A stretch of 64,000 nt of DNA, from contig MQVO02000030.1 in the NCBI GenBank assembly GCA_001986395.2, forward strand, positions 186,001-250,000, given 5' to 3'. The notes under the pieces were generated by a model. The model was given only the letters and a program-made list of their open reading frames with translations. It did no database searches and was not told where the DNA came from. Below, piece by piece: positions 22,474 to 38,567 of this stretch. The translations under genes and the position numbers were made by a program. Source of the DNA: Irpex lacteus (Eukaryota; Basidiomycota; Agaricomycetes; Polyporales; Irpicaceae). Within the stretch, counting starts at the first letter, position 1; every line of letters starts with the position of its first letter.

Positions 22474-23319
22474 GTGGCGGGGGCGGGGACGACGTCGGGA
22501 GGGCGGCGACGAGGGAGGAAGTGGAATATGTTCTGGGAGGCTTTGATATTTATGCGGATACGGCGCCTGCGCTGGGGAGAGGCTCCTGACAGAGAACAAG
22601 AGTGACGGTGTGACGCGGAGAGCGCTTGAGCCGTTCCAGGGACAGGGGATCCCCGAATCTAAATCTAGCGTTTATTTCCCGTTAGAGTTTGCATTGAGTT
22701 GCCCGCATGGGTCTGCTGCCAGATTGCCAGTCCCCCGCGGCGACCTCGACTTACACGGTTAGCTGCTGGCTAGCTACTGGTTAGCTGCGTTGCTGATGTT
22801 AATGTTACAGCTCTATTAGTCCTCGCTTACTCAGTAGTCTGCGGTGGCTTGATCCACCTCAGGCTCTGCGGCTCGTAACCAGCACGATATCGACCGCACC
22901 GCCGAAAGTCAAAACCGCGCCAATCTTGCCGGCAAGTGCGCAATTAAAAGCCATGTACACTGGTGCTATCCTATCAACCGGGGCCCAACCGCCATCGCGC
23001 AATTATCCTTCCGTCACGATTTCGAATTCCCTGTTTCGCCTGAACAGGCACGCTTGCCCAAGCGACCCCGTCTGCGCTGACACCTGCGTTCGTTCCGCCG
23101 TCCAGAGCAGCAGATACTGGTCAAATAGGCTCGAGCGACGTAGGCAATTGTCAGAGATTGCCAGGGATTATCACCACCCTCGCCCGCCTCGGATGCGGAG
23201 GGACGCACCGTGGGGACGGAGGCAGATAGACTAAAATTTAAATTGGACGATTGACCGTGTGGCAACTCAAACAGACTGGGAAGGCGCCTAAAACAGAGTG
23301 GTGGGCCGGAGATACCCCT
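22474..23319. promoter_or_regulatory. WOPR upstream region
   Basis: 846 bp between the stop of the next minus-strand gene and the WOPR start codon. No gene is supported. Regulators of this family often have long upstream regions. Confidence 0.4.
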
Positions 23320-25360
23320 TCAATTCTCCCGCGAAAATTCATCCAAACACTCAATCTGATCGAATTGATTAGATTTCTCGTGGGAACCCTCCTCTTCCGC
23401 CGAAATGAACAGATCGCGCGTCACGTGCTCGCCTTCCGTTATGAAGACCGGCTCCTCGGCTTTCCCCTTCGGGCTCGCCTGCGACCACCCTGCGCGAGGG
23501 AAGAGCCTGGCCATGGGTGCAGTGCAGAGGTAGCATTGATGCAGCGTCCCAGCATCAGCAACAGAGGAGAATCAGAACGCCAATCTGGCAGGCGACAGAC
23601 GGCGACAGTCAGCCTGAACTCCGCGCTCGACCATTCGAAAACGAGGGTCTGCCTTCCCGTGTGTGCTGTGGTTACATAAACCGTCGAACGACCGCTGATT
23701 TGCGCGCGGCTGATGAGGGCAGCTGCACCAACCTCGTAAGTACGAGCACATCAGGAGACTCATCCACTCGTCACCTTCCTACGCCACACCTCGCGGTCGT
23801 TCTCCTTCTCATCCCCGAGGCGGTGGACGTGTCCTTCTGTATCCAGCACATCCGCACAGGAAACCTTAATCCCCCTCCAGCGGCGCCACAGACCGCTCAG
23901 GACAGATCGTGTTCACTCGACTCCGACCAACTCTGTGCCACGCTTATCGCACGTTTCCCCGAACCAAATCCCCCATCTGTCAGAAAGTTTCGCGGGAGAA
24001 GCTCCGGATTGACCCTCGCACGCCCCGGCAGTTGGCCCGTCCTTCCACCTCTGCCCGCACCGCACTCTGCCTCCGCACATCTTTGTTTTCTATGCTCTTA
24101 CGTTTAGTGCTGGCAGGGATGGGCAGAAGCTCACTTGCATCCCCGTGGCGCCGCGGGCGTATGCTCGTGCTCAGTCTATCCAGAGGCAAACCGAGCCACC
24201 ACACACACGGCCCTGCAAAAGACCCACGCGAAGCCTGCGAAGCGGTGTTCACAACAGGCAGTGGCGTAAGCAACAGAAATTCTATCGCGATTGAGAACGT
24301 TCATGAACACCCAAAGCTTTCCAATACGGGAAGACGTGACTACTCACAGACGACGGTGATATAACGCGTGATATGAACCGCTGCCAGCGAATGCCTGGTC
24401 TCACCTCGCCCATCGTCGACCGTATTGCAGCTTGTGGGTGCGTCACGTACATGTACAATGACGGTTCCCCCTCGTGTCCCGTCTTCGCGGCGGAAACTTG
24501 GAGCCTGAGCGGAGTTTGGCGTCTGCTGACATAGAAGACTCAGGGTGGCCAAAAGGTGGGAACCTTGGTCAGTAAGCAAATCGATATCTCCTCGGGATGC
24601 CCTCAACGGGTAGACTTCCTTCCTATGTTCTCTGCGTCTAAGAATACGATAGTGCCGCAAATGTATACCTTCTCAATCTTCTCTCTTAGTTTGAATTCGC
24701 GTTCTTCTCTGCAATCCTACAAAAACGCTTTCAGAGTCCTCAGGCTAGGCCACGGGGATCGATACAGGAACTCTCACCTCGATCCTGTCCCGCCCGACAG
24801 TGGCCCTTACGTGACGATCAGAACCCGCAAGTGCAACCTCAATATGTGTGCCAGAACCCGCAGCGCCCGTTCGAGACGAAGTGATCCCCAGACCAGAACA
24901 AGTTTTGTAGAGAGAAACAATGCCAGTTCGTGTCTCGTTTTCCCATGTCGCGGCGTCTTGGATCATCGTCATAGAAAGACCCACCTGCTCCGGCTCAATT
25001 CGCTGAACTTCCGCCGCCGCCGCTGCTCCACCTAGGTCTTAATTCCACATGCATTGAATCCACGATTGCTGAGACGATACAGTTATGCTCTGTGTCCGAG
25101 CCTCTCAGGCTTACGAACGCTAATAGACTCGTCAGATATACGGCACATGCGCTTGCTTGCGAGGACGAGTAACTCATACTCACCCTTCGACGTCGTCAGA
25201 TCCCTGTGACGTCGTTTGCATGCATGCAAAATGACTGTCAGACAGACAGATGGGGCGCGCGCGTGGCCTCCATACTTGTCCACATGCACAGTCGGAAGAG
25301 ACACGGCCAGCCCGAGGATAGTCCCATCAGCCACACGGACGTCTATGGCCCAATCCTCAC
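23320..25360 (-). CDS. Unrecognised multi-exon protein
   Basis: Several exons with convincing composition and splice borders run on the minus strand: 25360-25184 (EDWAIDVRVADGTILGLAV), 25037-24778 (GSGTHIEVALAGSDRHVRA), 24716-24669 (DCREEREFKLREKIEK), about 24618-24405 (RASRGDIDLLTDQGSHLLA), 23864-23790 (DVLDTEGHVHRLGDEKEN), and a C-terminal exon ending at TGA 23320 (EEPVFITEGEHVTRD). The first three join in phase 1, 0 and 0. The first exon begins in phase 1, so an upstream start exon is missing from the model; 25361-26120 contains no obvious one. The links between 24405 and 23864 and before 23514 are also unresolved. The protein would have mixed alpha/beta N-terminal sequence and an acidic tail. 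I recognise no family, and no catalytic motif is visible. Confidence 0.55.
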
Positions 25361-26120
25361 CTTACGTGAGCTCATGTCAAAGTGACTATCGAAACAAGGA
25401 AAGAATTCAGGGTCAATCAGCAAGCAAATGGCCGGTATACACGATCTGATTTAAACATTAAAGTGGCTTATTAGTAAAAGTCGATACCCATAGCGTTCTG
25501 AAGCGCACCTTATGTCACACGAGAGCGCACACTCTCGGAACGAAGCGGGGCGAGAGGAAGGCAATGATTAAGGAACGGCAGACAGGGACGAGCAAGTTGA
25601 AGGCGCAAAGGGCTCGTCGGGCACGCGTTTACGTGGGCCTCGCAGGGTCGGTAGATGTTCCTTCAAAAAGCACCCTCGACTTTCATAGCCGTGTGTCGAG
25701 CATATTCGCTGCCAAAGCACACTTGCTGGACACATACCGCCCAAGATCGGAAGCCACAGAACAGGGGAAAACAGAGTCCGCTTCGGCCGCCTATTGGCAC
25801 CGGATGGTGGGCGTGTAGATGGTATAACTTCACCCCTTAGGGTTTGTGTCAGAACCTTCGCCTCGCTTGTTCCCGAGGGGAGAGGCGACAAAAGAAGAAA
25901 GGGGCTGAGTAAGGTCGCCGCTAGACAACACCAACGCTTGTAAAGGAACCGCATGTCATTTGAACTTCGGATGCCCAAAGTGGGCTTCGAGTTTCATTAA
26001 GGGGAGGTCTTTCAGTTCGATACGGGGGTGAGAACCGTGTGATTATCCGATGAGTATATTCCACATCCGTAGGAAGAATCGGGAGTGAAGAGCACGGTAC
26101 ACCACAGGAATCAGACTCGT
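25361..26120. other. Intergenic region, possible missing 5' exon of the unrecognised gene
   Basis: No exon with a start codon can be supported. Frames such as 25978-25568 (minus) are long but not protein-like. Confidence 0.4.
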
Positions 26121-29100
26121 TCACTGTACGAGATGTTCTATAAAACGCAAGTTACGGCATGCATTCAGTCCAGTGGAGATGATAGGTAAGACTCACCTTC
26201 CAAGGGAAGTACGACAGGAAGATGGTCCGGCACCTCCGCATAATGAGGCCGTCCACGGAACGTGTAATGCACTCGCAAGGATTTGGCGACGGAGGGTGCG
26301 GGGTCATAAAAACCTGGCAACGCGGCCTGACACCACCAGCCACGGAGCAAGTTAGTTGAGTTATCAAGATGCTGCTTCCCGTTACCACCACGGCGGAAAA
26401 TGAAAGCGCGAAAATAGACATTCGCAGGAAATGAAAGAACGATTGCAGCACGAGAACGTCATGCTCCTTCTGGCTCTATAGCACCCGTGCGGCACTAGTA
26501 CAAGCCACTGAGCAGCCACAATCTATGTGGCTTCTCAGTTCATTCAGAGTTAGAACAAGATGACAGTGAAGATCAGAGATCGGCATTGAACCCCTTTGGG
26601 CCGCATTCGCTCGTCTGACTTTAGGCTGCCATAAACGTCACTGACGAAGATAGAATGACACGGTGATCCCATAACGTCCCGTCGATGGCATGGCAGACCC
26701 CTATTGAGGACAGTCAAATAATGCTCCGTGTATCCTGCTCAGGCGGAGAATCCCGTCACCTGTCCGAGGTACAGTCCCACAGGGAGATTGATGCGAAGGT
26801 CTGTTCCATGCAAAATTGACAGACCAACAAAGTGACGGAAAGCTCCCGAAGTTATTCAAACCGTGAGCCAAAATCGACAATTGGCAATGGTTCGAGAACG
26901 AATAGGAGAAAATGAAGCACATCCGAAGGCAAAACGAGGGAACTGGGACGCACCTTGCTTCTCCTTCCCGGGATATACAGCTGGCTATTATTGACTAGAA
27001 CCTGTAGAGGGATGGTCACGTCAATATCAAGTCCTCTTGTTGCTTCGTCTCTGGCTGCTGGACCATATTGAGCGTCTGCGATGATTAAACCTGTCGTATA
27101 AACTCATCAGCATGACTTAAACAACAAACGCCACATTGTCAAAATGTAAGGCGTCATCATAAGCAGGAAAGACCATACCGTCTACTGACGCTTCCGCTCT
27201 CATATGTCGCTTAGCGGCATCCCGTAACAGCGACACAGTTTCCTCAACGGGTCGAATCTTGTCGGCTTTGGATTCACGTAATTCATGGCGTGCCTGGCGG
27301 AAGAATCTGGGATAAAACAAATTAATGACGAGCGGGGATACTGCCACTAGCCGACATACTCGATGCGTCGCTGGCGTTGTCGAGGCCTGAGTATGAAGTA
27401 ATAGGCTAGCGCCACCGAAGTTGAGGGTACGACCGTCGTCCAGAACGCAACTGCGGTGTCGTAACCGTCAGATAGGACGATGGGCACCTGAATAACTTGG
27501 TTATAATAGGTGATTCTAGACATTCATCGATCTCATTATGTGTCATTGGGGCAGATTTATGACTTACTTCAATTTCAAGGATATCTCAGCGAGGCTGATA
27601 GCCACTTGCGCGGCCAGAGATAGAGGCTCAGAGACAGAGTCCTCGACCCTACTCCAAGCTGCACCAAACGTAAGGTTTGGCATAAAACCTAGACCTAGGT
27701 TGCCATACAATCGTAGACCTAGCTCCGCAAAGAAAATACCAGAGGAGGCAAACAAGGAAGGTAGAGCCCCCTGTAGCTGTAAGCCTGCAGCCCACTGCGT
27801 GCGCCATGACGAGAAGCCATGTAGAGACGGCGAGTGAGCTTCTGTTCCGGGTTCGAAGTCATGCTCGCCATCATCTTCGTCCCACGCACTTTCTCCCGTG
27901 GAAAATGCTATTGACAAGGCTGGGAGGGAGTCTGTCGTGGATACGCTAACACTAGCTACCCCTTGGGAGTCTGGGAACAGTCGGCGGCCGTATGACACAG
28001 AGAAAGGAGGGGCGACCTCTGATAGATTGGTCGGCACATAAAAGAAGGTTCCAGGGATGAGCGTGAGGACGGCGGGACTCAAATGAGCCTCAAGACTCAA
28101 TTGATTATCGCCATCTGCGTAGGTGGTTCCCAGTCTCAGATTCGGTGTCCGAAGGAGATCACTTTCAGCCTAGAAACGGCATGAGTCTCGTCAATGCTTG
28201 ATAATAAGCTCACAACCTACTTCGACACTCCATTGAGGAGATAGTTGATGCGTCAACAATCCGGCAAATGAGGTACCCACCGCCATTCTCCGCCGACCAA
28301 ATGCTGCGCGAACACTGGCGAATGTGGTAGACGAGCATGTCAAAGCAGTGTGGCTTCCGAGTGACCTCTACGAATGGAATATACGTATGTGATGAGACGT
28401 CATATGGGGTGATAAGAGGACGTTATACTTTGAATGAAGTGCGAACCCTCATGGAACTTGTACGTATAGATGTCAACCGCGCCAAAAACTGCTGATGCAA
28501 AGGTAGGTCGTTCTCGAACTCCGCGGATAGAGACGTGGCGTTGACTGTGATTGTCGTATTCGCCATGGGCTGCGCAGCCTCTTGTTGACGAGCATATTCA
28601 CGATGAGCCTTCCGCCGAGCAAGTTCTCTCTGAACCTGGACTGATATGAGCATATGATCAGAAGTATCACGTTGTATAAACGTACGTCGCTCAAGAGAAG
28701 GCCATCCAGCTCTGACTTCCGCACAAGCTCCAGACCTTTCAAGCCTTAAGGAATAAACTCCATTGATCAACACGCAATGGATGTAAGAAGAAGGGGGTGC
28801 ACCATATAGATCGTACGCTCGCCTGAGGGATCGGTCAGCTTACTATTCTGTAAGCGGTATTGACAACTCACCGGAGTGTAGAATCCGACAGTACTACAGA
28901 CCATCAATGTTAACCTCACAACGTATGCATGCGCAGAGCAGCGAATACCTTCATAGGCCTTTTGGATCTGTAGAAACTGTCTTGTTGCGGCTTCTTTTAA
29001 TTGCGGGTCGACTTGCTTGTCTGGATGGAATATCAAGGACAACTGTCTATATTTGTCTCTGATTTCTTCTGCGGACGCGGTCGAGGGCAGATTAAAGATA

Positions 29101-29215
29101 GTACTGGTGGGTGTATGCTATTTAAACGCTTTCTGGGGTCGGTTTAGTGAGGTACGTACTAGTAACTCTCTGGGCTGGAAGTATCCGTATCGACAAGAGG
29201 AGATTGATTTGACAT
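26121..29215 (-). CDS. DNAJC11-type J-domain protein
   Basis: Thirteen exons: 29215-29160, 29103-28949, 28893-28872, 28822-28803, 28744-28686, 28635-28429, 28367-28221, 28169-27568, 27515-27356, 27293-27179, 27090-26954, 26326-26197, 26137-26121; 608 aa, all frames closing. DNAJC11 is a mitochondrial outer-membrane-associated HSP40 linked to the MICOS/MIB complex and cristae organisation. The J domain has IRDKYRQLSLIFHPDKQ with the HPD motif, then KAYEVLSD and RRAYDLYG, assembled over exons 2-4. The centre is beta-strand rich and porin-like. The C-terminal DUF3395 region shows VPIVLSDGYD, YIPGRRSKAALPGFYDP and LRVHYTFRGRPHY, ending PLEEHLVQ as in homologues. The intron at 26327-26953 is 627 nt, ten times longer than the others. 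Confidence 0.94.
26507..26539. repeat. Foldback: 14-bp inverted repeat with 5-nt loop
   Basis: ACTGAGCAGCCACA pairs with TGTGGCTTCTCAGT around the loop ATCTA, with one mismatch. It lies inside the unusually long intron of the DNAJC11 gene. Confidence 0.75.
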
Positions 29216-29623
29216 CTGACATACGGCGTTGAATATTATTTATGGGAAGCGTGATAGTGATAGTGGTGTGTGGCAGTATATCGTGAAGCACTGCTACTTC
29301 AAGTTCAAAATCAAGGATAATCGTAAGTTAACGACCTTCGGGGAAATTAGGCAGACTTACGTAGTTTTGAAAATCACAGACACACTATCTCTAACAAGAA
29401 GAGACACCAGGTCAGTTCCTGTCGACGATGGTCGTGTATTCTGAGGTCGCCGCCTTTTAGATGCCGAAGGTCGTCGTGGTCGCCGGTCGGGGAACATGTC
29501 ACGTTGGCCCGGTGTACAAGGTACGTGACGAAGGTGTGACGTTAGCGGGAGACGCCCATAGAGTTCAGTGCCAGTGCGCGCTCGTCGAGCTCGACGGGTT
29601 AACCGCTTTCTACGACGTGCGCG
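29216..29623. promoter_or_regulatory. Divergent promoter region between DNAJC11-type and RMD1 genes
   Basis: About 408 bp separate the two start codons, on opposite strands. Both encode proteins whose relatives act at or near mitochondria, which would allow co-regulation, although that is inference. Confidence 0.45.
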
Positions 29624-31668
29624 ATGTCGGCCAATCAGCCCCGAGGACGCCGCAAACAGGACAGCAGCCAGCTGAGCCGAAGGCACGCGGTGCCAACAGG
29701 TCAACCAAGGTCGCAGGCAAACTCAAGGTTCTCCCTGAGCAGCCCGAGCCAGTTGTTCCCAAAGACCGGCTTGAGCCACAGCCCGAGGGTCCACCGAGGC
29801 GAGATGCAGGGGAAGGCACTGGGGATGACAGCGAGGACGATGCTGCTGATGATGAAGGCGACACCGAAGACGTCGAGGTCAGTGATTCTGCTTGTAGTGT
29901 GCTTCACATTCCATAACATATTGCTAGGTGTACAATCAAATCGACCTCATTCCTGCTGGCACAGCCAGGAGGGATGCGTTACGTTTGACGAAGAAGAAAG
30001 CCAAGTCTCTACCTCGAGTAACGGCGTACGCAACCGCTTCGTAAGTAATCCGTGCCTTTTTCCCCGTGTACCGGAACTCGAGTATGTTACTTCTAGATCC
30101 TACCGTTTCCCGGAGCTCATGCGTTTCTTCAACGCACGCCGTTCGACATATCATACCAATCCTCGAGTGATAGACGAAGTCATCTACACGCCATACGCTT
30201 ATGACCCATCAGGTTCTCGCCATGTCCATTTCAACTCGAGTGCTCGATCCGGCGCCGACTCAGAAACCACGGGTGGAGAGGGGGATCTCCTAGGCATACC
30301 CGAGTTCGCACCGAAGGAAAACACTTCTAGTGGTTCTCAGACCGCGGTCTCCGACAACGCACAAGGCGATGGGTCAGGTCGCAAGAAGAAAAGTAAATTC
30401 GACGAAGTTCCGACCGTGGCAGAAATATTCCTGTTCCAGTACGGTACAGTCGTAATATGGGGCATGACCGAAGCAGAAGAAAAACGATTCTTGTCTTCCA
30501 TGTGAGTTCCCATATCATTGTATGAGACGAGAGCTCACTTTACATCCAGTAAGCGGTTTGAAGTGGATAAACTAGGTACGGGCGTGAACGACTTCACTAG
30601 TTACGCCGAAATTCTGAAGGACCTATAGCTCCAGAAGCGATAGAAATGGAAGATCTCAACTACTACTATGCGAACTATTCTCGGTGAGCTTTACGACTGT
30701 GATCGTTGGTACATAATTTATTGAACGCGTATCGCAGTATCTACAACGATGTTATAACCCTACGCCGAGGCTCGAGCTACATGTTTGTTCGCCACTTTGG
30801 GATCATCTGCTTCAAACTCATTTATTTTATTCATTTATCCTGCAGGACAAAACTGTCTCTTTCTCACGCATTGTCACAGTCCGTCAAGATCTCATTGGTA
30901 GGTTTTGATAAACTATCGACCTTTTGTTTTCCGTCACAATGCACTGATACGTCCCATCCATCTGATAGTTCGAAGAGCTCATCTCCTCCACAATTGAAGA
31001 CACCAAAGATATTCCTGAAATAATTAGTGAGACCGGCAAGATCAATATGCCGCACAAAGGTCAATCAGGACAAGACCAGCCCTCGCCTTGCCCCGCCGCT
31101 GATTCAAGTATCCTTAGAAATCATGAAGCAAATCGGTGAATTGTTCCTTTTGCGGACAAACATTAATTCCGTGGGATCTGTACTCGACTCACCGGTACGA
31201 ACGGTCCAATATATCTGTGTCTGTTGTCACTCACGCGATGGCTTTCATTCGTAATTCCAGGAAGTGTTCTGGGTGCGTCTTATCAACTTATTACCTCCGT
31301 ACACGTCTATTGATGTTGCTGGTTTCAGACATACCCTGATCTGCAACCCCTTTATGATGCTGCGCGGAGTTACCTAGAGATCCCGCAGCGAATTAATCTT
31401 CTCAATACCCGCGTTGAGGTAACTGATATTCGTCACTTGTAATGCCCGCTGCTATCTTGCTGAGTAACTCTTTAGGTACTACAAGATATGTTGCAATTGT
31501 TGAAAGAGACTGTTTCAAGCCGCCACGCGGAGAGACTCGAGACGATTGTGATTTGGTTGATCGTGGTTGAGATTGGTACGTTGCCCATTTATCGCCAATC
31601 GCTCTCAACATTCACACTACATGACAGGTCTCGGGATTATAACAATCCTGGTGGATCTGTTCTCATGA
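29624..31668 (+). CDS. RMD1/DUF155 family protein, one single-base frame break in exon 1
   Basis: Thirteen exons: 29624-29877, 29928-30040, 30097-30501, 30550-30575, 30620-30683, 30738-30782, 30846-30897, 30969-31059, 31118-31194, 31261-31272, 31329-31418, 31476-31575, 31628-31668. RMD1 (required for meiotic nuclear division) and its relatives (human RMND1, yeast Rmd1/Rmd8) share DUF155; RMND1 supports mitochondrial translation. Recognisable blocks: VYNQIDLIPAGTARRDALRL, EIFLFQYGTVVIWGM, NYYYANYSRIYNDVITL, and a C-terminal membrane anchor (ETIVIWLIVVEIGLGIITIL). Exon 10 is a 12-nt microexon coding EVFW. In exon 1 the start MSANQPRGRRKQDSS and the downstream VAGKLKVLPEQPEP lie in different frames. 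One extra base near 29703-29709 (AA to AAA) joins them and also makes the exon length fit the next splice phase. Confidence 0.93.
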
Positions 31669-31945
31669 ACTGCACGACAAATCTTACTGTTTTCGGATCT
31701 AGCCGTGACAGCACATCACGCTCGACCTCGGGCGTGCATACAGTATGTGTATATATTTGTATCATAATACATGGACTATCGTCTTCCTCGTACACGCTTG
31801 TCGGTCAATTACCTCCTGTTTGACTGTGCGATGATCGCCTTACGAGAAGGAGGTCCCTCTTCGGCACCGCCCAGACCTGTCTCTCCGCTCTATGCCAACA
31901 AAAATGGAAGTTCTTGTCATCCACACAGGGCAACATGACATACCT

Positions 31946-36822
<4,877 letters not shown>

Positions 36823-38122
36823 ATGACATCCCGCATAAGCATCGCACGACCCGCAGGTGCCGCGGAGGCTACCAACCCGACCCCCATGGCTTTGGGAACT
36901 CACGTCCGTCGAACGGATACAGGGCAGCAAACCCAGATGACCCTCTCGAAAAATTTCGCGTCTTGGCTAAGCAAGTCGAAGACAACGTAGATATCTATAC
37001 GCAACCCTTGAAGCCGTACCTGCCTGCCATCGCCAGGTTCCTCATCGTCGTCACCTTTTTAGAAGATTCGTTGCGAATCGTGACGCAGTGGTCTGATCAG
37101 CTTTGGTACCTCCAGAGGTGTGTATAGCACACAGTCCTACTCTGAAGCGAAAGTGAACGTGTTCTGCTGCGCCCTTGTAGACATCGCCATTTCCCTTGGG
37201 GAATTTCACACCTTTTCTTGGCAATCAACGTTTTGGTATGTCGTTTTCTGACTTCATCTGCTTTGACCGCGACTTATCTATGTCGCGTCTCGTTTTAGTT
37301 GATGTTAGGAGGCTCAGGCGCCGTCATCGCAAAACGATATGCGGAATATGCAACCATCGCCCTCACCTCGGTAGTAATCATGCAAGCCCTCGGTTATGGT
37401 CTGATTTTCGACCTGAGCTTCTTCCTCCGCAATTTATCCGTTATGGGTGGCCTCCTCATGGTTTTCAGCGAGACCGTCTACACCCGTGGCCGCCCGTCAT
37501 TTGCTGGAATTCCCACTTTGAGCGAGAACGATCGCAAGAAATAGTGCGTTTTTGCACGTTGCTCGCCACTATCCCTTGCGGGGTCTAATAATGGCCGGCT
37601 TCTTTTCTATAGTTTCCTCCTGGCAGGCCGTATCCTCCTGATTTTCCTCTTCATTGGCTTCGCCTTCCGCGGAGAGTGGAGCTTCGCACGCGTGTTGGTC
37701 TCCCTCATCGGTCTTGGCGCCTGCACTATGGTCGCCGTTGGTTTCAAGGCCAAGTGGGCCAGCGTGTTCCTTGTCATTGTGCTCAGTATCTTTAACGTTT
37801 TCATCAACAACTTCTGGAGCATTCACAGCGCACACCCTCAGCGCGACTTCCTCAAGTGAGTATATGCTTTTTTGTGAATATTTACGAACAATTCGCTTAT
37901 CGTGACGTCATCAGATACGACTTCTTCCAAACCCTTTGTATGTGACAGTTTTGATGACTATCTCAACCCTTGGACTAATCTGTGTCTAGCTATCGTTGGT
38001 GGTTTGATTCTCCTCGCCCAGATGGGTCCTGGTACGTCCATATTTCTTAGCTACGCACGGCAAGTATTGACGTCGTATATTCAGGTGGCCTCTCGGTTGA
38101 CGAAAAGAAGAAGACGTACTAA
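36823..38122 (+). CDS. SURF4/Erv29 ER cargo receptor, one single-base frame break near the start
   Basis: Exons 36823-37117, 37181-37235, 37299-37543, 37613-37855, 37915-37937, 37990-38031, 38085-38122; about 313 aa. Erv29/SURF4 is a multi-pass receptor that loads soluble secretory cargo into COPII vesicles. Landmarks: VEDNVDIYTQPLKPYLPAI, FLEDSLRIVTQWSDQ, HRHFPWGISHLFL, GGLLMVFSE, YFLLAGRILLIFLFIGF, and SIVGGLILLAQMGPGGLS. The protein ends KKTY, a dilysine ER-retrieval signal. The ATG opens MTSRISIARPAG, but the conserved part (GYQPDPHGFGNS...) is one frame away. One extra G near 36859-36866 (GG to GGG) would join them as AAGGYQPD. No ATG exists in the conserved frame upstream, so an error or mutation is the simplest reading. 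Confidence 0.93.
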
Positions 38123-38567
38123 GTGTAGCTTGTGGGGAGTGCAATGTGCTCTCATGGAAGGAGGCGGACTTGTATAGGATGTTAATGGGTTTGCCCTCAG
38201 TATGGCAAATATATGGTAGTAGGCGGCGAACGAGTGACTTTTCATTTCTATATATTTGTATCGCATGGCTCTTGTTCCCCTCAATACATGATCGGACTGC
38301 AACGATATACCATCTCTTGATACTCACATGGATAATGCAGAATACAGATACAGCGTGTCAACCCAAACAACTGCTGGCCATCCTTTGAGGCGTGGGAATT
38401 GCAGACGGTTATGGCAGTTGTCGAAATTTCATTCTGAGACGCCCATTTTCACCTCCTTCGACCAAGTTCTCGTCTCCTCCAACTCCTTACTTCTCTGCCA
38501 CCTGGTATATGTCCAAGATATAGCAGGATATTATTGTGTTTTTACCTCTGCTCAAGAGCCATCTGCT
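38123..38567. other. Intergenic region, SURF4 3' flank and ENP2 promoter
   Basis: 445 bp without a supported gene. Confidence 0.55.

Noticed and set aside
29461..29877. Plus-strand start MPKVVVVAGRG for the RMD1 gene
   Set aside because: It is in the downstream frame but unlike the family N-terminus, whereas MSANQPRGRRKQ in the neighbouring frame fits the family start.
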